Counted from the stretch's first letter, positions 24,744 to 33,398 are shown. The stretch is 42,722 bases of DNA from CAYWOS01 sp964459985 (GCA_964459985.1 CAYWOS010000016.1:1-42722), one strand, 5' to 3'. The notes: generated by a model not told the origin, from the letters alone. Numbers and translations: made by a program.

Positions 24744-25474
24744 AACGGCCACCGCCTGTCAAGGAAATCAACCACGGCGCGCGCCGCCGCCTTGGGCGCG
24801 TAGCGCGCGGGCAGGCCGCTTTCGAGCGTCACGCGCTTTTTAAGCCGTCCGGCGGCGTCGAAGTCAACGCCGTAGGGCGGGCTGGCCAATTCGATGATCC
24901 GCGCGTCGGCGCGGACGAGGGGCAGGTTTTTTTCGGTCAGCAGCACGGCGGGCGCGGTGTTCAGGATCACGTCGAACTCGGGCAGAAGCGCGTCCATATC
25001 CTCGATCGCGACGGCGTCGCCCGCCTCGCATCGCGCCTGTTCGCTCCGCGCCGCCACCGTCGCCGACGCGCCCAGCGCCCGCAGCATGGCGGTCAGCGCG
25101 CGCCCGATCCTGCCGTAGCCGATCACAAGGCACTTTTTTCCGTACACGTCGTCGCCGTCCGCGCCCATCACGACGCGCAGCGCGCCCTCCGCCGTGACGC
25201 GCGCGTTTTCTGTCAGGAATCGCTCGTCCTCCAGCACGCGCAGCAGATACCAGCCGCGCCTGCGCGCCCTGTCGTCGAACGCCGCGTCCGTGCGCCCGCA
25301 CGCCACCACCGCGCCGTCGGGCACGGCAAAGGACGCCGATAATTCGATGTCCGAGCGCGGCAGGGGCAAAAGCAGGACGTCGAATCCCCTGTCCGTCAGG
25401 ATATGTCCGCGAGCCAGCGCCTCGCGCCTGATCGCTTCCTCGCGCGCGCCCTCGCCCGTTACCCACAATCGCAT
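24740..25474 (-). CDS. dpaA: Dipicolinate synthase subunit A
   Basis: 244 residues. The nucleotide-binding Rossmann motif is CLVIGYGRIGRALTAMLRALG, split here as CLVIGYGRIG and RALTAMLRALG. Around it are FDVILNTAPAVLLTEKNLP and IIELASPPYGVDFDAAGRL, all typical of SpoVFA/DpaA. The N-terminal part is shorter than in Bacillus, where the protein is near 300 residues; LPLPRSDIELSASFAV still corresponds to the family core. A sigma-K-like promoter is at 25504-25531 and an AAGGGGGA ribosome binding site precedes the ATG. Confidence 0.94.
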   Translation of the reverse strand: MRLWVTGEGAREEAIRREALARGHILTDRGFDVLLLPLPRSDIELSASFAVPDGAVVACGRTDAAFDDRARRRGWYLLRVLEDERFLTENARVTAEGALRVVMGADGDDVYGKKCLVIGYGRIGRALTAMLRALGASATVAARSEQARCEAGDAVAIEDMDALLPEFDVILNTAPAVLLTEKNLPLVRADARIIELASPPYGVDFDAAGRLKKRVTLESGLPARYAPKAAARAVVDFLDRRWPL

Positions 25475-25503
25475 GAAAAATCCCCCTTATCACAACGCTG
25501 ATA

Positions 25504-25531
25504 TATCGTATGAAGAGGGAGAGAGGAGGGT
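25504..25531 (-). promoter_or_regulatory. Sigma-K-like promoter for dpaA-dpaB
   Basis: On the - strand ACC (25529-25531), 16 bases, then CATACGATA (25504-25512). This fits the mother-cell sigma-K consensus (AC in the -35, CATA-N3-TA in the -10). Known spoVF operons are controlled by sigma-K. The start codon is 30 bases downstream. Confidence 0.7.
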
Positions 25532-25555
25532 GAAAGCGGCGCGGCGGGGAAGCGC

Positions 25556-25584
25556 TTGCAATCCGCGCGCGCGCGGCGTATAAT
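25556..25584 (+). promoter_or_regulatory. Sigma-A promoter for the secreted protein at 25748
   Basis: TTGCAA (25556-25561), a 17-base spacer and TATAAT (25579-25584). The leader to the start codon is about 157 bases; I see no known riboswitch in it. Confidence 0.75.
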
Positions 25585-25747
25585 CGGGACAGACGCCGTC
25601 GCTCACGGGCGATGCGGTTCTCCGTCATCTCCGCAAGGCGGACAATCAAGACCGCCTGATCAGATCATACCGACCGCACGGCCGCGCCGTTTCAGCGCGC
25701 GGCGAACAATCAAAAGAAATGCCGATGAACCGAATAGGAGGAAGAAG

Positions 25748-27154
25748 ATGCGCCTGAAACGCCTGACGATGCTGTTTTTGGTTTTCCTTTGCGCCGCCGC
25801 GCCCGCGAGCGGCGAATACGCGATTCTCTGCCCGTCGCAGGCCGAAAGCGTGCTTGCGCCCGGGCGCGATTTCTATGTCGTCGCCTTCGTCCCCGGAGAC
25901 GCCGCGGAAGCGCGCGTCACGTTGACCAACGACGCGGGCGTCGTCGTCCGCGAACTGACGGGCGGCGATCAGCCCGTTTTCCTGACCGAATACGAGCGGC
26001 TCAACGCCTTTTACGCCGATCGGGCGGAATACGGAATGCCCGATCTGATCGTTCGCCCCGGCGCGCCCGACAGCCTGTACGACGGATCGATCAAATGCTA
26101 CGTGAAGGACGGCACGGTGCTGGCCGTGATCGCCGGCGGACAATACAAAATGGACGGCCGGGCGCTGACGGACAAAGACGGCGCGCCGTACGCGCCGCTT
26201 CCGGCGGGCGCGTACACCCTTGCGGTCGAGGCGGGCGGCATGACGCTCAAGCGCCGGATCGTGTATGGAGAGACGGAGGACAAGGTGATGGCGCGGTTCT
26301 CGCCGGACGGGCACCTCGAGCGCGTCGGCGAAAAGGCGGAAGCCGACGCGTACCGCGCCTATCTCGATCCCCTGCCGGGCTACTGGTCGCCTTCCGCCTT
26401 CCTGCCCGCGCAGCGGGACAATCCCTATTTCGCCGAGATCAAGGATCGCTGGCAGCTCGCCGACGCGATGGAATACATGGCGGGCGCCGTGCATTTCTTT
26501 GTATACAATCTGTCCGAAACCTGCGCCACGCTGACGGTCGAACTGGCGGCGCTGCAGCTGGACGGCGCGGTGGACACGCGGATGAAGCCGTACCATTACG
26601 ATATCGGGGAGCCGCTTCTCGCATACGGCGACGGCGCGACGGCGGCGTACCTGATGGGCGAGCTGACGCCGTTTGCGGCGGGCGACAGGCTGGTGATCAC
26701 GCGGGCGGAGATCTCGGAGGCGGCCGTCGAAAACACGGTCAATCTGTACGCCGACAGCGAAAAAACCGTCGATCTGGACGTGCGCGACGGCGTGACGGCG
26801 GCGCATGACAGGAAGATCGCGCTGCACGGCGTCGTCTGCCCGATCCAGAACGCGCCCGGGGACATGAAGCGGCTGTCGGAGAGCGCGTGGGAGACGGGCA
26901 ACCGCGTGACGCAGATCGAGTATTCGTTTGCCTGCGGTGAAAAAGCGTGGACCGAGCGCCGCGACGTGCGCCTGACCCGGCTGTTCGGCGAGGATTGGCG
27001 CGGCGAATCGCTGTACGAGTTCGCGCATGTTTTCTCGTTCGACGCCTCCTTCGCGGGACGCGAGATCAACGTGTCGCTGCGCGGGATCGACGCGAACGGG
27101 CAGGCGGTCGCGGGCACGCGGGAAACGATCATATTCGCGATCACCGGCGACTGA
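25748..27154 (+). CDS. Secreted protein of unknown function
   Basis: 468 residues from the ATG at 25748, which follows AGGAGGA and opens a signal peptide (MRLKRLTMLFLVFLCAAAPASG). The rest is beta-rich with no repeats: a first part around residues 25-90 (SVLAPGRDFYVVAFVPGDAA, ARVTLTNDAGVVVREL) looks like an Ig-like extracellular domain, and a further segment (GAYTLAVEAGGMTLKRRIVY) like a FlgD-type Ig fold. The remainder is not recognised. There is no sorting signal or C-terminal membrane helix, so it is either free or lipid-independent in the envelope. It has its own promoter and terminator, so it is a single-gene unit. Confidence 0.8.
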   Translation: MRLKRLTMLFLVFLCAAAPASGEYAILCPSQAESVLAPGRDFYVVAFVPGDAAEARVTLTNDAGVVVRELTGGDQPVFLTEYERLNAFYADRAEYGMPDLIVRPGAPDSLYDGSIKCYVKDGTVLAVIAGGQYKMDGRALTDKDGAPYAPLPAGAYTLAVEAGGMTLKRRIVYGETEDKVMARFSPDGHLERVGEKAEADAYRAYLDPLPGYWSPSAFLPAQRDNPYFAEIKDRWQLADAMEYMAGAVHFFVYNLSETCATLTVELAALQLDGAVDTRMKPYHYDIGEPLLAYGDGATAAYLMGELTPFAAGDRLVITRAEISEAAVENTVNLYADSEKTVDLDVRDGVTAAHDRKIALHGVVCPIQNAPGDMKRLSESAWETGNRVTQIEYSFACGEKAWTERRDVRLTRLFGEDWRGESLYEFAHVFSFDASFAGREINVSLRGIDANGQAVAGTRETIIFAITGD

Positions 27155-27176
27155 CGGCGCTTGCGCGGGCAACGCG

Positions 27177-27202
27177 AAAACGCCCGCCGAAATCGGCGGG
27201 CG
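27177..27202 (-). terminator. Hairpin with T run, reading leftwards
   Basis: Inverted repeat CGCCCGCCGA (27181-27190) with TCGGCGGGCG (27193-27202). In the - direction it is followed by TTTTCG, so it can back up termination of the rpsO-pnp-M16 operon. Confidence 0.6.
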
Positions 27203-27310
27203 CGCTGCGATAACAGATCATTGACGGTCGGCATTCCGTCTTATAAAGGCCGCTTCGCGGTATTTTTCGGCTGTCTGAAAGTCCGTTTCGCGGCTGCTTT
27301 CGACAGTCCG

Positions 27311-27348
27311 GGGGACGCCCGACGGATTGAAGCGTCCCCTTATTTTTT
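27311..27348 (+). terminator. Intrinsic terminator after the secreted-protein gene
   Basis: GGGGACGC (27311-27318) pairs with GCGTCCCC (27332-27339), followed by TTATTTTTT on the + strand. The T run overlaps the stop codon of the M16 peptidase gene on the other strand. Confidence 0.8.
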
Positions 27349-28557
27349 GCACACCCGCGCGATGCTGCGCTCGGAGCGCAGGATACGATCGGCGACGTTC
27401 ATCACGTCCTCGGCGGTCACGCCGTCGATGCCCGCGATCGTTTCCTCGGGCGGGATATCGCGCCCGAGCAGCGTTTTGTTGTGCCCCAGCGCGCTCATGC
27501 GGTTGTACGCGCTCTCAAGCCCTAAAATGAAGCCGCCCTTGAGCTGCGCCTTCGCCATTTTGAACTCTTTTTCATTCACGCCGTCGGCGAGCAGCCGGTC
27601 GATCTCCCGATCGATCTCCGTCAGCACCTTGTCGGCGTTCTTCGGCGAGGTTGCGGCGTAGATGGTGAACTCGCCGCAGTGCGGATAGCTCGAGGGGCTG
27701 GAATAGACGGTGTACGCCATGCCCAGCTCCTCGCGGATGCGCTGGAATAGGCGCGAGGACATGCCGCCGCCCAGCAGGTTGCTCAACGTCGCCGTGGCGT
27801 ACACGAGCGGACTGCCGATGGGGTTGCCGACGTAATTGACGCAAAGCTGCACCTGCTCGACGTCCTTTTTGCGCTTGAGCACGCGCGGCGGACTATTGAC
27901 GGCGCACGCGGGGTATGCTTCGCCGCCGTCGCCCGTCCAGTCGCCGAAATACTGACAAACGAGCGCCTTGACCTCCGCGATGTCGATATTCCCGGCGAGC
28001 GCGACCACGGCGTTGCCCGGGCAGTAGTGCTTTTGACGGTAGGCGCGCAGATCGGCGGCGGTGTAGGCGGCGATGCGCTCCGACGACCCCAGAATGGTGC
28101 GTCCCAGCGGCTGATCGCCGAAGGACGCCTCGGCAAGCACGTCGAACACCACGTCGTCGGGCGTGTCGTCCACCATGCTGATCTCTTCCAGTATCACGCC
28201 GCGCTCCTTATCGACCTCTTTCTCGTCCAGCAGGGGATCGCGCACGATATCGGACAATAGATCGACGGCGAGCGGCAGGTTTTCGTCGATCACCTTGGCG
28301 TAGTAATTGGTGCACAGCTTGCTGGTCGAGGCGTTGAGATGTCCGCCCACGGCGTCCATTTCCTCGGCGATCTGCCGCGCCGTGCGCCTGTGCGTGCCCT
28401 TGAACGCCATGTGCTCGAGGAAGTGCGACAGCCCGTTTTCCGCCGGGGATTCCAAAATCGACCCCGCGCGCACCCACACGCCCACGGAAACCGAGCGCAG
28501 GTGCGGCATCGGCTCGCACAGGATTTTCAGCCCGTTGTCCAGAACGAATTCTTCCAT
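27340..28557 (-). CDS. M16-family zinc peptidase (YmxG/MlpA type)
   Basis: 405 residues from the ATG at 28557 (MEEFVLDNGLKILCEPMPHL), preceded by AAGGAGA. The inverted zinc motif H45-F-L-E48-H49 and the downstream acidic ligand region (ERGVILEEISM) are present, as is the second-half motif GGGMSSRLFQRIREELGMAY. It is a processing-peptidase-like enzyme of the pitrilysin clan; the Bacillus counterpart is encoded next to pnp as here. The biological substrate is unknown. It follows pnp after a hairpin. Confidence 0.93.
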   Translation of the reverse strand: MEEFVLDNGLKILCEPMPHLRSVSVGVWVRAGSILESPAENGLSHFLEHMAFKGTHRRTARQIAEEMDAVGGHLNASTSKLCTNYYAKVIDENLPLAVDLLSDIVRDPLLDEKEVDKERGVILEEISMVDDTPDDVVFDVLAEASFGDQPLGRTILGSSERIAAYTAADLRAYRQKHYCPGNAVVALAGNIDIAEVKALVCQYFGDWTGDGGEAYPACAVNSPPRVLKRKKDVEQVQLCVNYVGNPIGSPLVYATATLSNLLGGGMSSRLFQRIREELGMAYTVYSSPSSYPHCGEFTIYAATSPKNADKVLTEIDREIDRLLADGVNEKEFKMAKAQLKGGFILGLESAYNRMSALGHNKTLLGRDIPPEETIAGIDGVTAEDVMNVADRILRSERSIARVCKK

Positions 28558-28575
28558 ACGTCTCCTTGATGAAAG

Positions 28576-28603
28576 GGGGAAACTGAATGAAATCAGTTTC
28601 CCC
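28576..28603 (-). terminator. Attenuator hairpin between pnp and the M16 peptidase gene
   Basis: Perfect 11-bp inverted repeat GGGGAAACTGA (28576-28586) with TCAGTTTCCCC (28593-28603). The - strand continues with CTTTCATC, so termination would be partial. It may also mark the 3' end of pnp mRNA. Confidence 0.6.
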
Positions 28604-28625
28604 GCTTCATACCGTTTTATAACCG

Positions 28626-30788
28626 TCAGCGACGCGGGCCGTCCCGGCCGTCGCGGCGCGGGGGACGGACGCCGGCGGGCGCCGAGCGGGTGAAGGTGGG
28701 GTTGTCGTACACGATGTCGTTGCGGATGAGGTTGATGCGGCCCTGCGAATCGATCTCGCAGACCTTGACCTCGATCTCGTCGCCGAGGTTGACGACGTCC
28801 TCGACCTTCTCCACGCGCTTGTTGTCGAGCTTGGAGATGTGCAGCATGCCGTCCTTGCCGGGGGCAAGCTCCATGAACGCGCCGAAATTCATGATGCGCA
28901 CGCACTTACCCATGAACACGTCGCCGACCTCGATATCCTTGGCGATGCCTTCGATGATGCGGCGCGCCTTGGCGGCGGCGTCCTCGTCGGGCGTGGAGAT
29001 GTACACGCTGCCGTCGTCCTCGATGTCGATCTTGACGCCCGTTTCGGCGATGATTTTGTTGATCATCTTGCCGCCCGGTCCGATGACTTCGCGGATTTTT
29101 TCGGGATTGATGGTGAACTTGATGATCTTGGGCGCGTACTTGCTCAACGCCTCGCGCGGCTTGGCGAGCGTTTCGAGCATGATGCCCAGAATGTGCAGCC
29201 TGCCCTTGAGCGCCTGCGTGAGCGCGCGGGAGAGGATGTCGCGGTTGATGCCCTTGATCTTGATATCCATCTGGATGGCGGTGATACCGTTCATCGTGCC
29301 GGCGACCTTGAAGTCCATGTCGCCCAGAAAATCCTCCAGCCCCTGAATATCGGTGAGCACTTCGATCTTGCCCGATTCGGCGTCCTGAATCAGTCCCATC
29401 GCCACGCCGGCGACCGGCGCGTGGATGGGCACGCCGGCGTCCATGAGCGACAGCGTGCTGCCGCAGACCGACGCCATCGAGGACGAGCCGTTGCTGCCCA
29501 TGATCTCGCTGACGAGGCGCAGGCAGTAGGGGAACTCGGTCTCGGAGGGAAGCACGGGGATGAGCGCGCGCTCGGCGAGCGCGCCGTGGCCGATCTCGCG
29601 GCGGTTGGGCGAGCGCGAACGCCCCGCCTCGCCGGTGGCGTAGGAAGGCATATTATACTGATGCATGTAGCGCTTGCTGTCGTCGCCGACCAGCCCGTCG
29701 AGCTGCTGCGCCTCGCTGACCGAGCCGAGCGTGGTGACGGTGAGCGCCTGCGTTTCGCCGCGCGTGAACACGGCGCTGCCGTGCGTGCGCGGCAGGACGC
29801 CGACCTCGCACCAGATGGGGCGGACCTCGGTGACCTTGCGGCCGTCGGGGCGGATGCCCTCGTCCAGAATGCGGCGGCGCATGACTTCTTTATTGAGATA
29901 GTACAGCGCGTCGGCGACTTCGCTTTCCCGGCCCGGGAACACGTCGGCGAAATGCGCAAGCACGTCCGCTTTCACCTCCGCCTCGCGCGCCTGCCGTTCC
30001 CTGCGCACGAAGGTGGAGAAGGTATAAACCGCTTTATCGTAGGCGTACTCGCTCACGGCGGCCTTGATGTCGTCGCCGGTCGTGACGAGCGGGAAATCGG
30101 ACTTTTCCTTGCCGATCTCGGCGACGATTTTATTCTGGAAGGCGACCAGTTCCTTGATGCCCTCGTGCGCGAAGAGGATGGCGTCCATCATGGCTTCCTC
30201 GTCCACCTCGTTCGCGCCCGCTTCGACCATCATGATGGCGTCGGCGGTGCCGGCGACGGTGACGTGCATATCGCTGGCGGCGGACTGCGCTTCGGTGGGG
30301 TTCATGACGTATTCGCCGTTCACGCGCCCGACCATGACGGCGGCCGTCGGGCCGCCCCAAGGGATGTTGCTGATCGCCAGCGAGATCGAGGAGCCGAGCA
30401 TCGCCGGGAATTCGGGCGGGCAGTCGGGCTCGACCGACAGCACGGTGGCGATGACCTGCACGTCGTTGCGCATGCCCTTGTTAAACAGGGGGCGCAGGGG
30501 GCGGTCGATCAGGCGGCAGGTGAGCGTCGCCTTTTCGGTCGGGCGTCCCTCGCGTTTGATGAAGCCGCCGGGGATCTTGCCCACGGAATACTGCTTTTCC
30601 TCGAAATCGACGGTCAGCGGGAAGAAATCCACGCCCTCGCGCGCCGTTTCGGAGGCGGTGGCGTTGACCAGCACGACGGTGTCGCCGTAGCGCACCAGCG
30701 CCGAGCCGCCCGCCTGCTGCGCGTACTTGCCGAACTCGAGTTTGAGCGTCCGTCCGGCGAACTCCATGACATACTCTCTGTAATCCAT
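28626..30788 (-). CDS. pnp: Polyribonucleotide nucleotidyltransferase (PNPase)
   Basis: 720 residues from the ATG at 30788 (MDYREYVMEFAGRTLKLEFG), preceded by GAGGAGAGAG; an alternative GTG eight codons earlier is less likely. It degrades RNA 3' to 5' with phosphate. Two RNase PH domains (first: GDTVVLVNATAS, RPLRPLF; second: GTRGETQ-like FTRGETQALTVTTLGS, GERALIPVLP region, SDILGSNGSSSMA-like EIMGSNGSSSMASVCG), a KH domain (EVIGPGGKMINKIIAETG) and an S1 domain (GDVFMGKCVRIMNFGAFMEL) are all in order. The tail is arginine-rich. Confidence 0.97.
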   Translation of the reverse strand: MDYREYVMEFAGRTLKLEFGKYAQQAGGSALVRYGDTVVLVNATASETAREGVDFFPLTVDFEEKQYSVGKIPGGFIKREGRPTEKATLTCRLIDRPLRPLFNKGMRNDVQVIATVLSVEPDCPPEFPAMLGSSISLAISNIPWGGPTAAVMVGRVNGEYVMNPTEAQSAASDMHVTVAGTADAIMMVEAGANEVDEEAMMDAILFAHEGIKELVAFQNKIVAEIGKEKSDFPLVTTGDDIKAAVSEYAYDKAVYTFSTFVRRERQAREAEVKADVLAHFADVFPGRESEVADALYYLNKEVMRRRILDEGIRPDGRKVTEVRPIWCEVGVLPRTHGSAVFTRGETQALTVTTLGSVSEAQQLDGLVGDDSKRYMHQYNMPSYATGEAGRSRSPNRREIGHGALAERALIPVLPSETEFPYCLRLVSEIMGSNGSSSMASVCGSTLSLMDAGVPIHAPVAGVAMGLIQDAESGKIEVLTDIQGLEDFLGDMDFKVAGTMNGITAIQMDIKIKGINRDILSRALTQALKGRLHILGIMLETLAKPREALSKYAPKIIKFTINPEKIREVIGPGGKMINKIIAETGVKIDIEDDGSVYISTPDEDAAAKARRIIEGIAKDIEVGDVFMGKCVRIMNFGAFMELAPGKDGMLHISKLDNKRVEKVEDVVNLGDEIEVKVCEIDSQGRINLIRNDIVYDNPTFTRSAPAGVRPPRRDGRDGPRR

Positions 30789-30810
30789 TCTCTCTCTCCT
30801 CACACACACC

Positions 30811-30875
30811 ATCCGAAGCCCTGCTTCGGATATATTAAAGGGCTATCGGCTGCGCCGAGGCGTTTGCCGATAGCC
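30811..30875 (-). terminator. Two hairpins between rpsO and pnp
   Basis: The first in - strand order is GGCTATCGGC/GCCGATAGCC (30841-30850 with 30866-30875) followed by CTTTAATATAT, a likely partial terminator after rpsO. The second is ATCCGAAG/CTTCGGAT (30811-30818 with 30824-30831). Such structures between rpsO and pnp are processing and autoregulation sites in other bacteria; that role here is inference. Confidence 0.65.
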
Positions 30876-30884
30876 GGATGCGCG

Positions 30885-31148
30885 TTACTTGCGCAGGCCC
30901 AGGCGGGCGATCAGTTCACGGTAGCGCTCGATATCCTTGCGTTTGAGGTAATCAAGCAGCCCGCGGCGCTGGCCGACCATGAGCAGCAGCCCGCGGCGGC
31001 TGTGGTGATCCTTCTTGTTGATCTTGAGATGCTCGTTCAGGTGGTTGATGCGCTCGGTGAGCAGCGCGACCTGCACTTCCGGCGAACCGGTGTCGCCTTC
31101 GTGGCGGGCGTAGTCCTGCATGATGCCGGCTTTGAGTTCCTTGTCCAT
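30885..31148 (-). CDS. rpsO: 30S ribosomal protein S15
   Basis: 87 residues from the ATG at 31148, preceded by AGAGGAGGAT. EGDTGSPEVQVALLTERINH, HLKINKKDHHSRRGLLLMVG and RRGLLDYLKRKDIERYREL are signature segments of S15, which binds 16S rRNA in the platform. The longer open frame upstream runs through the promoter and is rejected. A sigma-A promoter lies at 31257-31285, giving a leader of about 100 bases with a GGGGC/GCCCC hairpin near the ribosome binding site; S15 represses its own translation in several bacteria. Confidence 0.97.
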   Translation of the reverse strand: MDKELKAGIMQDYARHEGDTGSPEVQVALLTERINHLNEHLKINKKDHHSRRGLLLMVGQRRGLLDYLKRKDIERYRELIARLGLRK

Positions 31149-31256
31149 AGTATCCTCCTCTTGGGGCGCGGCAGCCCCGTATCGATCGCCGTCGTACGCA
31201 GGAGAGCGTCGGAGTGTCGCCGACCCGCGCGCGCGGTTCAGAAAGCCGCGAATGTC

Positions 31257-31285
31257 ATTATACCACACGGAAAAAGGTTTGTAAA
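31257..31285 (-). promoter_or_regulatory. Sigma-A promoter for rpsO-pnp
   Basis: On the - strand TTTACA (31280-31285), a 17-base spacer and TATAAT (31257-31262). Confidence 0.85.
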
Positions 31286-31398
31286 CATCGAAAACGGAAG
31301 GATTTGGGGGGATCGGCGTTATTTTGCGCGGCGGGACGCCGCGTTATGCGCCGCGTTGCGGCACGAACGCGCCACCGCGCGCGCTCCCGGCGGCGCGC

Positions 31399-31426
31399 TT
31401 GACAATTTTTCGCGTCATGCTATAAT
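31399..31426 (+). promoter_or_regulatory. Sigma-A promoter for tRNA-Leu
   Basis: TTGACA (31399-31404), a 16-base spacer and TATAAT (31421-31426), ten bases before the tRNA. Confidence 0.85.
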
Positions 31427-31435
31427 GTGGCGAAC

Positions 31436-31521
31436 GGGCGCGTGGTGGAATGGCAGACATCACAGACTTAAAATCTGTTGAGCTTACGCTCGTGCGGGTT
31501 CAAGTCCCGCCGCGCCTACCA
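31436..31521 (+). tRNA. tRNA-Leu (anticodon UAA)
   Basis: 86 bases including an encoded CCA end. The acceptor stem pairs GGGCGCG with CGCGCCT (one G-U), the discriminator is A, the D-arm is TGGTGGAATGGCAGACA, and the anticodon stem ACAGA/TCTGT closes a CTTAAAA loop with TAA at 31469-31471. A long variable arm (GAGCTTACGCTC) and the T-arm GCGGGTTCAAGTCCCGC complete a class II tRNA for leucine. It has its own promoter and terminator. Confidence 0.97.
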
Positions 31522-31528
31522 GACGGAA

Positions 31529-31568
31529 GGGCTGTTGCGCAATGACGCCGCGCGACAGCCCCGTTTTT
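31529..31568 (+). terminator. Terminator after tRNA-Leu
   Basis: GGGCTGTTGCGC (31529-31540) pairs with GCGCGACAGCCC (31550-31561) with one G-U pair, followed by CGTTTTTA. Confidence 0.88.
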
Positions 31569-31618
31569 ATGCGTCTTTTTAAGAGAAAAACCCTCGCCCT
31601 GCCGCCGCTTCCGCGGCG

Positions 31619-31648
31619 TTGACGGGGAGGGGCCAAACGCGGTATAAT
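31619..31648 (+). promoter_or_regulatory. Sigma-A-type promoter for the gene at 31686
   Basis: TTGACG (31619-31624), an 18-base spacer and TATAAT (31643-31648). Confidence 0.65.
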
Positions 31649-31685
31649 GCGGGTGAACGTGAAAATCGGGATCGGAGAGAGCGAT

Positions 31686-32432
31686 ATGGGCGATACGGCG
31701 GTCGTGTACGGGGAATTCGGCTTTCATACGTTTCAAAGGGAGATTTGCGCGGCGCTGGGCGAGGATTTCTGGAACGCGCTGACGGACGGCCTGGAATTGC
31801 CCGACATGCAGACGGAGGCCGCGTGCGGATGCCGCCGCATGGCGCGCCTGATCCGCCGGTTCGAGCGCATGGCGGACGCCGCGACGGTCGGGCGCGTCCT
31901 GAAAAGCGTCCGGCACGGCCTCAACCCCGCCCAGTCGGCATGGGCGCGGGAGGAATTTCTGAAAACGGGCGATCTGGACGTTTTCCTTCAAAGGCATTAC
32001 GAACAGGAGCTTGAGCACTTCGTCGCGCTCAACCGTGAAAAGAAGGATTTCTACGGGCAGGCGATCACCGACGACGTGCTCGCGTTCGTCCGGGCGAACC
32101 CGTCCATGTTAAGCCCCGTCAGGAAGGGCAATACGCTGTGCTGCATGGCGTTCCCCTGCGACATGGCGGCGTATCTTGACGCGAAGGACGATCGGATGCG
32201 GCGCTATCACGCCTGCCACTGCCCCTTCGCCAAGGCGTCGATCCTGTCCGACACGCCCGTCCCGCCCGCTTTGTGCAACTGCAGTCTGGGGCACGTGATG
32301 AACTTCATCGAGGCGTTCATGGACAGGGCGCTCGAGGGCAGCGTCGTATCGTCGGTTCTGAACGGCGATTTGTCCTGCCGCTACGAGATCGCCATACCGG
32401 ACGATATCATGGAACAATATGTGAAATCCTGA
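31686..32432 (+). CDS. Cys/His-rich cytoplasmic protein of unknown function
   Basis: 248 residues from the ATG at 31686, which follows GGAGAGA; an ATG 13 codons upstream overlaps the promoter start region and is less likely. The C-terminal part has paired cysteines and histidines (LCCMAFPCDM, YHACHCPFAKASI, LCNCSLGHVMNF, GDLSCRYEIAIPDDI). The order of C-x-CP, then CNCS-G, then GD-x2-C resembles the pattern in the ATC-hydrolase/V4R-like ligand-binding group, but I am not sure of it. There is no signal or membrane segment. It may bind a metal. It is 27 bases upstream of the LysR regulator gene, so the two may be cotranscribed. Confidence 0.72.
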   Translation: MGDTAVVYGEFGFHTFQREICAALGEDFWNALTDGLELPDMQTEAACGCRRMARLIRRFERMADAATVGRVLKSVRHGLNPAQSAWAREEFLKTGDLDVFLQRHYEQELEHFVALNREKKDFYGQAITDDVLAFVRANPSMLSPVRKGNTLCCMAFPCDMAAYLDAKDDRMRRYHACHCPFAKASILSDTPVPPALCNCSLGHVMNFIEAFMDRALEGSVVSSVLNGDLSCRYEIAIPDDIMEQYVKS

Positions 32433-32459
32433 CGGCGCGGGAGGAAAGGCGGTTCGGGC

Positions 32460-33398
32460 ATGACTTTTCAGCAGCTGCACTACGTCATTACCATCGCGGA
32501 CGCGGGTTCGATGAACAAGGCCTCCGAAATCCTCTATGTGTCGCAGCCGTCGCTCACCAACGCGATCAAGGAATTGGAGCGGGAATTGGGCGTCACGCTG
32601 TTCACGCGGTCGGGGAAGGGCGTGGCGCTGACGGCGGACGGCGAGGAGTTCCTGATCAGCGCCCGCTCGCTGTTCACGCAGTACGAAATGCTGCGCGAAA
32701 AATACGTCGAGCCCGAAACGCGGAAAATCAAGTTCGGCATCAGCACCCAGCATTATTCCTTCGCCGTCAAGGCGTTCGTCGAGCTGGTCAAAACCTTCGG
32801 CACGACGCATTACGATTTCGCCATCCGCGAAACGCGCACGCAGGAGGTCATCCAGGACGTCGCCGCGCTCAAAAGCGAGATCGGCATCCTGTATTTGAGC
32901 GATTTCAACCGCGCCGCCCTGAACAAGCTGTTCCTCAATCACAACCTGACGTTCCATTCGCTGTGCCGGTGTCAGGCGTACGTATACCTGTGGCGCGGGC
33001 ATCCGCTGGCGCAAAACGCCTCCATTACGTTTGATCAGCTCGCCGACTACCCCTGCCTGTCGTTCGAGCAGGGCGGAAGCGGCTCGTTTTACTTTGCCGA
33101 GGAAATCCTGACCACCAAGGAATACCCCTGCACCATTCATACCAACGACCGCGCCACCAACCTGAACCTGATGATCGCGCTCAACGCCTATACCCTGTGC
33201 TCCGGCGTGATCTGCGAAGAGCTGAACGGCCCGGAATACGTCGCCGTTCCCTTTCTGGACGACGCAGAAAACCAAAACAGCGTGATGGAAATCGGCTATA
33301 TCATGCTGAAAAATCAAATCGTTTCCGAAATGGGCAGCCGCTATCTGATCGAGATCAAAAAATACCTGAACGCGCACACCGAGCGCACCGAGCGCTGA
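32460..33398 (+). CDS. LysR-family transcriptional regulator
   Basis: 312 residues. The N-terminal winged helix (MTFQQLHYVITIADAGSMNK, ASEILYVSQPSLTNAIKELE, LGVTLFTRSGKGVALT) is unmistakable, and the remainder fits the periplasmic-binding-protein-like effector domain (FGISTQHYSFAVKAF, PLAQNASITFDQLADYPCL). It most likely controls the importer operon that starts about 280 bases downstream, whose promoter is preceded by palindromes. The effector is unknown; LysR regulators next to methionine-type importers often sense sulfur-pathway metabolites. Confidence 0.93.
   Translation: MTFQQLHYVITIADAGSMNKASEILYVSQPSLTNAIKELERELGVTLFTRSGKGVALTADGEEFLISARSLFTQYEMLREKYVEPETRKIKFGISTQHYSFAVKAFVELVKTFGTTHYDFAIRETRTQEVIQDVAALKSEIGILYLSDFNRAALNKLFLNHNLTFHSLCRCQAYVYLWRGHPLAQNASITFDQLADYPCLSFEQGGSGSFYFAEEILTTKEYPCTIHTNDRATNLNLMIALNAYTLCSGVICEELNGPEYVAVPFLDDAENQNSVMEIGYIMLKNQIVSEMGSRYLIEIKKYLNAHTERTER

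Noticed and set aside
25585..25747. Possible riboswitch in the 157-base leader of the secreted protein
   Set aside because: Only short GC-rich pairings are visible and no known riboswitch core could be matched by eye.
28839..31481. Open + strand frame of 880 codons
   Set aside because: Antisense to pnp and rpsO, which are certain. The product lacks recognisable motifs.
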